Origin: Porogramme epimiltina
Taxonomy: Eukaryota; Basidiomycota; Agaricomycetes; Polyporales; Polyporaceae
Assembly: GCA_900155495.1 (NCBI GenBank)
Contig: FTLJ01000070.1
Location: 1-23,227 of the forward strand
Length of the DNA stretch: 23,227 nucleotides
Reading direction: 5' to 3'
The notes under the pieces were generated by a model. The model saw only the letters and a list, made by a program, of their open reading frames with translations, did no database searches and was not told the DNA's origin. Positions 18,890 through 23,227 of the stretch are shown piece by piece; within the stretch, counting starts at the first letter, position 1; every line of letters starts with the position of its first letter. The position numbers and the translations under genes were made by a program.

Positions 18890-20738
18890 AGCTGGCGACG
18901 GGCGTGTGGGGAGATGGATCGCGCACATCTCGGGCTTCGCGCGTCGTGCCCACGGAAAGCCTCGATCGGGGGCGCCGGCGCGGGGATCTGAGTTTGTGCG
19001 CGGGCGCGCTTGTTTTCCGGTGCGCGCGTCGCGTTGTGCTGGGCTCGGTGCGCCGCTGGGCTGGCTGGCTGCACATCCGCGCGGCTGGTGCTGGCTGCCG
19101 CTGTCGGTGCTCGCTGGGCACCGAGGGTGGTGCTGTGTACATTCGCACATGTCCGCGCGCACACGCTTGTTTGGCGTGGCGTTGGCGTGCGCGCGGGGGT
19201 GATGGCGCGCGGGAGTTGTGGGGCCGTGGTGGTTTTCCGCGGGCGGCAGGGCAGGGATGGGGTGGGATGGGGATGGCGGTGGTTGACGCGATGAAACAAG
19301 AGATGTACTGTACGATAGCTACTTACTCGGGCTGTGGGGCCCTAACCGAGGTGATCGTTGCGCACGAGCCTCAGACTCTGTCTCTCTCAGGGCTGCTCTG
19401 CTTACGATGGCGGCAAGGAATATTAATCAGCGAGGCGGGGACGAGGACATACGACGGTACAAGTACAAATCGGGGTGTGGGTGTGGATGTAGGGGGCGGG
19501 AGGAGTGCGCGCAGCTCTGGCGGAGACGCGGAGGCGAGGAGACGAACGATGGGCGGGGGAGATGGGGCGAGCGCCGGGGATCGGGGCAAGGATGGGTCTC
19601 GTCGGGTGGGGCGGGGTTGTGGATGGACCATCTGTCAGGTCAGGGATTCGAAATTGGACGGTTGATCGTGTGCGAGCGATGGATCCGAGCAGAGGAGGAG
19701 AATTAGGTAAGCGCCTGGGCGAGGACGATTCGCTGCTGCGGCGATGGAGTGAGTTTAGTATGACCAAGAAGGCGATAGCCCATGGGGAAGCACGCAACCC
19801 GCTGGCGTGCGTGTCGAGCCCAGCCGCGCTCGCCTGCCGGCAGCGTCACTGACGCCAATTTGTCCTTGTCGCCGGTCGCTCGGTCGCGCGTGCGTGCGGG
19901 CTCGGGCCTTGTGGGTGCGGGGAGAGGGCTCGCGAGCACGGGCACGGGTGTGCGGTAGGGCTCCCCGGCGATGGGATGCGCGTGCAGGGTCTGGAGAAGA
20001 GCACCGAGCGCCGAGCGTGTTGCAGCAGCATCCGCATACCGAGCCCAGCTGGATGGCGGGCGCCTGGTGTGGCACGAAGAAAGAAGGTGGACGAAGAAAG
20101 GAAGGCGCGCGGGGACATAGCAAGCCCGGCGCCCACCGGGCTCTGGTGCCGCGGGCGGAGGGGTGCGCTGGACGCCGGGCGTGCTCCGGCGTTCAAGGAC
20201 GGGACGGGCGCGCCTTTCGACCGCCGCCACAGCGGTAGGCGGCAGCGGCGGCGGACGAGCGTCGAGGGGGACGGGCGGCTCGACCCAAACGGCGCCTGGG
20301 ACTCGAGGCAGACAAGAGACGCGGGGGCGTCTCGGAGGGGCAGCCTGCCAGCCTAGAACGCGGGCTCGGGCGGCAAATCGGGTGCCTGGGGAAACAAATC
20401 CGATCTCGGCGGCTATGGGTTTAATCGGGAACCCTTGTGACCAGAGCACCGGCCGCACACGAGGGCGCCATGTCCCCCCGCCCGGCTCCTTCCTGCCTAT
20501 CCTGATTCACAGAGTTCGGCGTAAGGCGCCCTTCCATTCCTCGGGCGGCTACACCCTCCGTGTCCAGCGCATCCAGCTCATCCAGCGCGTCTCCGCCCCC
20601 GCCACGATTCGCCCCCCTCAGCCGCACATTGCGCGGCCGATGGCCTCCATGTGCGCGCACCCACTCAGCGCGGCTGGAGGCCCTCGGCCAAACGCTGATA
20701 GGCACCGTCAGCCGCGCTGACTCGCAGTTCATACCGAG

Positions 20739-20746
20739 TATAAATA
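20739..20746 (+). promoter_or_regulatory. TATA box of the zinc-cluster gene
   Basis: TATAAATA at 20739-20746 is a consensus match in a GC-rich setting, about 300 nt upstream of the chosen start codon at 21044. It leaves a C/T-rich leader of roughly 270 nt. An ATG at 20765 would lie only 26 nt from this box, too close for efficient use if transcription starts at the usual distance. This supports the downstream start. Confidence 0.55.
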
Positions 20747-21043
20747 AGGCTGGGCGTTTACGTGATGGCAGTGTGCGCGCGCTGGCGACCTGGCGCCCGC
20801 GGATTCGGTGCTACCTGCGAGCCCACGAGGTGCCCGGGGTCCCGGATAAGAGGGAAAAAGGAAAATAACAAAGTAATCAACAAGTCCCAGACTCCCACGG
20901 TGCTGCCCAGCGCCCTAGAGTACATAAGTGCTCTGCCCCTCGCTTCTCCCAACAACCGCCCACCACTCCCCGTCCGTCGGTCACTGTCCCCTCTCCCCCT
21001 ACTCGTATTTTTTGTATTCTACACCCACCGCATCCCACTCCCA

Positions 21044-23227
21044 ATGCCCGACGCCCCCGCTAGCCCCCGCAAGGCTGTCTCCTCCGTCTCCCAGCAGGCG
21101 CGATCCCAAAAGAAGCCCGGAGCGCCCAAGCCGAAAGGCGCCGTCCGTGCTAAGTCGGGCTGCTACACCTGCAGGATTCGACGGAAGGTTCGTCGTCGAG
21201 GCGCTCATCATCGTCCCAGCGAAGTCTAACCCCGATCTCCCGCTTTCCGCGCCTTTTCTCCCTCCGCCACCGTCCTCCATCGCCTCTCCCCTGTCTTTCC
21301 CCTCGCCCACAGAAATGCGACGAGCAGCCTAACGAAGACGGCGCTTGCCAGACCTGCGTTCGCCTCCGCCTTCAGTGCCTCGGTTTCGGTGCCAAGCGTC
21401 CAGACTGGATGAGGGTATGTGTTATTCAACGGCTCCGATCCCGTCTAAGCGGCTCATCCGGCGGACATTGTAGGAGAACAACAGCGTCACCGAGCTGCGC
21501 GAGAAGATCAAGACCTTCCTTGCTTCGCAGGGCATGATCAAGGGCCACTCTGGCTCCGGGCCTCGCACAACGGAACAAGACCCCCAGGTTCTTGTTCTCG
21601 TCGACCATCTCCACGCCTCGCCCTCGAGCCCCCCCACCCCCACTCTATCAGCTACTTCCAGCGAGGGCCAGCAGCGGCCCCCGCACAACATGAACACGTC
21701 CTTCGAGCGTGCGCCCCCTCCCCACTATAACGCAATGCCCCCTCCCCCCGAGCAACAGCATTACAGCCAGAGTATGTACCCTCCTACCTTTATCCCATGT
21801 TCATGGTAGTGAACTTTCGTAGGCTGGCAGCCCTCCATGCCGGACCTGGGTCCTCACGACCCTGCGATGAATCGAGGGCCGATGCTGCCGAACGTTAACG
21901 ACATGTTGTACCACACCCCTGCCCCCGCCCCGCCTCAGCCCCAACCTCCTACTATGATACAGTCTCCTACGTCCATAGTGTCCGCTTCGTCCTCGTGTAA
22001 GGCGCCGTATCGCTACTAGTGTATTATGAATGTATCATGATTAATGCCCTCCTCTGTTGGCAGGGCCCGTTCACGGTGGTACTGCATCATATCCTTCAAC
22101 ATCTGCATCGGCGATGTCAACAATGGCTTCAATATCAGCATCCACTTACATGTCCTCCAATGGCGCTCTCTATAATCATCCGTGGTCATCATTAGGGCCG
22201 TCCTACAACATCAACGCGAACAGCTTCGAGGATGATGAGTACGAACAGACGGGTATGACGAGTCCGAACGGTGCCGCTGGCATTCCGCCGACCGTCAACG
22301 GATACGGCCTCGTCCCGTCCAACACCCAAGATCATCTTCTCTCTCACTACTTCCACAACGTACTGCCAATACAGTACCTCCTTGCCGATGCATCATCCAT
22401 CACGGACTTTATGGCCAACCTCATCCACAACAGCCCGTCTGCACGGGACGCGGCGTGTATGCTGTCCGCGCTGCATCTCACGACGATGCGGGGATCCCAA
22501 ATGGACCAGTCGGCGGTGACGACCATCTACCGGCGAATACAAGAGACGATGCTCGTCGACCGGCCGTACAACGAGGGCGACGCGATGGCGGGCCTGCACA
22601 TCGTCTCGAGCTTCCTCTTCTCGGGCGGGCGCGGGAACTGGGAGGTGTGGCTCGGGATTGCGTCGCAGTACGTGCAGAACATGCTCAACGACCCGCGGTT
22701 CTACGGGCCCGAGGAGGCGCTGCGGCGGTGCTCCGACTCGACGCGGTTCATCATCAAGACGACGATGTGGTTCGACGTGCTGGCGAGCGTGACGACGCAG
22801 CAGGTGCCGCGCTTCCTCGAGACGTACCGCCGGATCTTCAACAGCGCGTTCATCGGCGACCCGCTCGCCGCGGGCGGGGTGAGCGGGGAGGAGACCGCGA
22901 CGTCGATGCTGCCCGTGATGGGCTGCGAGAACAAGGTCGTGCTCGCGATCGCGGAGATCTCGAACCTCGCGCACTGGAAGGAGAGCATGCTCCGCCGCGG
23001 GCGCCTCTCGTACCCCGAGCTCGTGCAGCGCGGACTAGGCATCGAGGAGATGTACCTCGCGCCGAACACCCCCGTGAACCCGATTGTGCCACTGCAGCCG
23101 GGCATGTACGGCCCGCCCGCGCTCGCGTCGCACACGGTCGACACCGGCGGGGGCGGCGGCGCGGGGGGCGCGGGGGCGGGCGTCGGCGGGGGCGGCGGCG
23201 CGAGCGCGGAGGCGGGGGGGATCCAGC
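21044..23227 (+). CDS. Zn(II)2Cys6 transcription factor, Pro1/fungal_trans_2 type (3' partial)
   Basis: Exons are 21044-21187, 21313-21414, 21474-21771, 21823-21996 and 22064 to the window edge; 627 codons are visible. Introns are 125, 59, 51 and 67 nt with consistent phases. The zinc cluster has Cys40, 43, 50, 60, 63 and 70 (C-X2-C-X6-C-X9-C-X2-C-X6-C) with basic RIRRKK between, the fungal DNA-binding binuclear cluster. The first intron splits it at RRK|KCD. A short linker (GFGAKRPDWMR) and a possible helix (VTELREKIKTFL) follow, then a Pro/Gln/Ser-rich region to about residue 330. From HYFHNVLPIQYLL on is an alpha-helical region resembling the fungal_trans_2 domain of Pro1/UGA3-type regulators. 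The visible end is Gly/Ala-rich. A nuclear transcriptional regulator is well supported. The link to development, as for Pro1 in ascomycetes, is inference from family resemblance. Target genes are unknown. Confidence 0.92.

Larger units (their letters stand above)
18736..21043. other. spacer between the PH-domain and zinc-cluster genes, no gene recognised
   Basis: The first part is G-rich, with a quadruplex cluster at 18818-18889 probably within the 3' untranslated region of the PH gene. The middle (about 18900-20400) is GC-rich with overlapping chance frames on both strands, including a 301-codon plus frame and a 251-codon minus frame without recognisable domains. From about 20400 the composition shifts toward C/T-rich promoter-like DNA, with a TATA box at 20739 and a pyrimidine-rich leader before the ATG at 21044. 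Confidence 0.6.

Noticed and set aside
1..23227. CRISPR arrays, insertion sequences, transposase or reverse-transcriptase genes, viral genes
   Set aside because: No regularly spaced repeats, no terminal inverted or long terminal repeats by eye, and no transposase, integrase or polymerase motifs in any frame examined. The genome type (intron-rich fungal nuclear) also makes CRISPR implausible.

Overview
The window looks like nuclear DNA of a filamentous basidiomycete, most likely an agaricomycete (mushroom or polypore type). This is inferred from genes cut by GT-AG introns (mostly 51-145 nt, with a few larger), GC-rich codon use, and protein families typical of that group. It is not bacterial, organellar or viral.

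Four protein genes can be reconstructed exon by exon with consistent phases. (1) 625-4459, + strand: a 1009-residue secreted kelch beta-propeller with one transmembrane helix and a long disordered cytoplasmic tail. (2) 9959-9076, - strand: a complete 104-residue acyl-CoA-binding protein in five exons, one intron of which needs a GC donor to keep a conserved Trp. (3) 16838-18735, + strand: a 513-residue protein with two PH domains. (4) 21044 to the right edge, + strand: a Zn(II)2Cys6 transcription factor of the Pro1/fungal_trans_2 type, cut by the window end after 627 codons. These are unrelated single genes, not an operon or an obvious biosynthetic cluster.

Between them lie long stretches with no recognisable gene: 4460-9075, 9960-about 15380 and 18736-21043. 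Unusually for a fungus, these spacers look at least as GC- and CpG-rich as the genes. They are full of G runs, short tandem repeats and G-quadruplex motifs. Long open frames in them are what very GC-rich DNA gives by chance, and I do not call them genes. The segment at about 15200-16740 has a more balanced base composition. It holds minus-strand open frames and phase-consistent introns that may be a real but unrecognised gene or a decayed one. The first 400 bases hold a possible 3' end of an upstream gene and a short open frame.

I did not find a new multi-gene system. The items most worth a second look are the GC-AG or tandem donor in the acyl-CoA-binding gene, the 709-nt first intron of the kelch gene, the receptor-like layout of the kelch protein, the candidate spliced gene at 15.99-16.63 kb, and the G-quadruplex-rich spacers.
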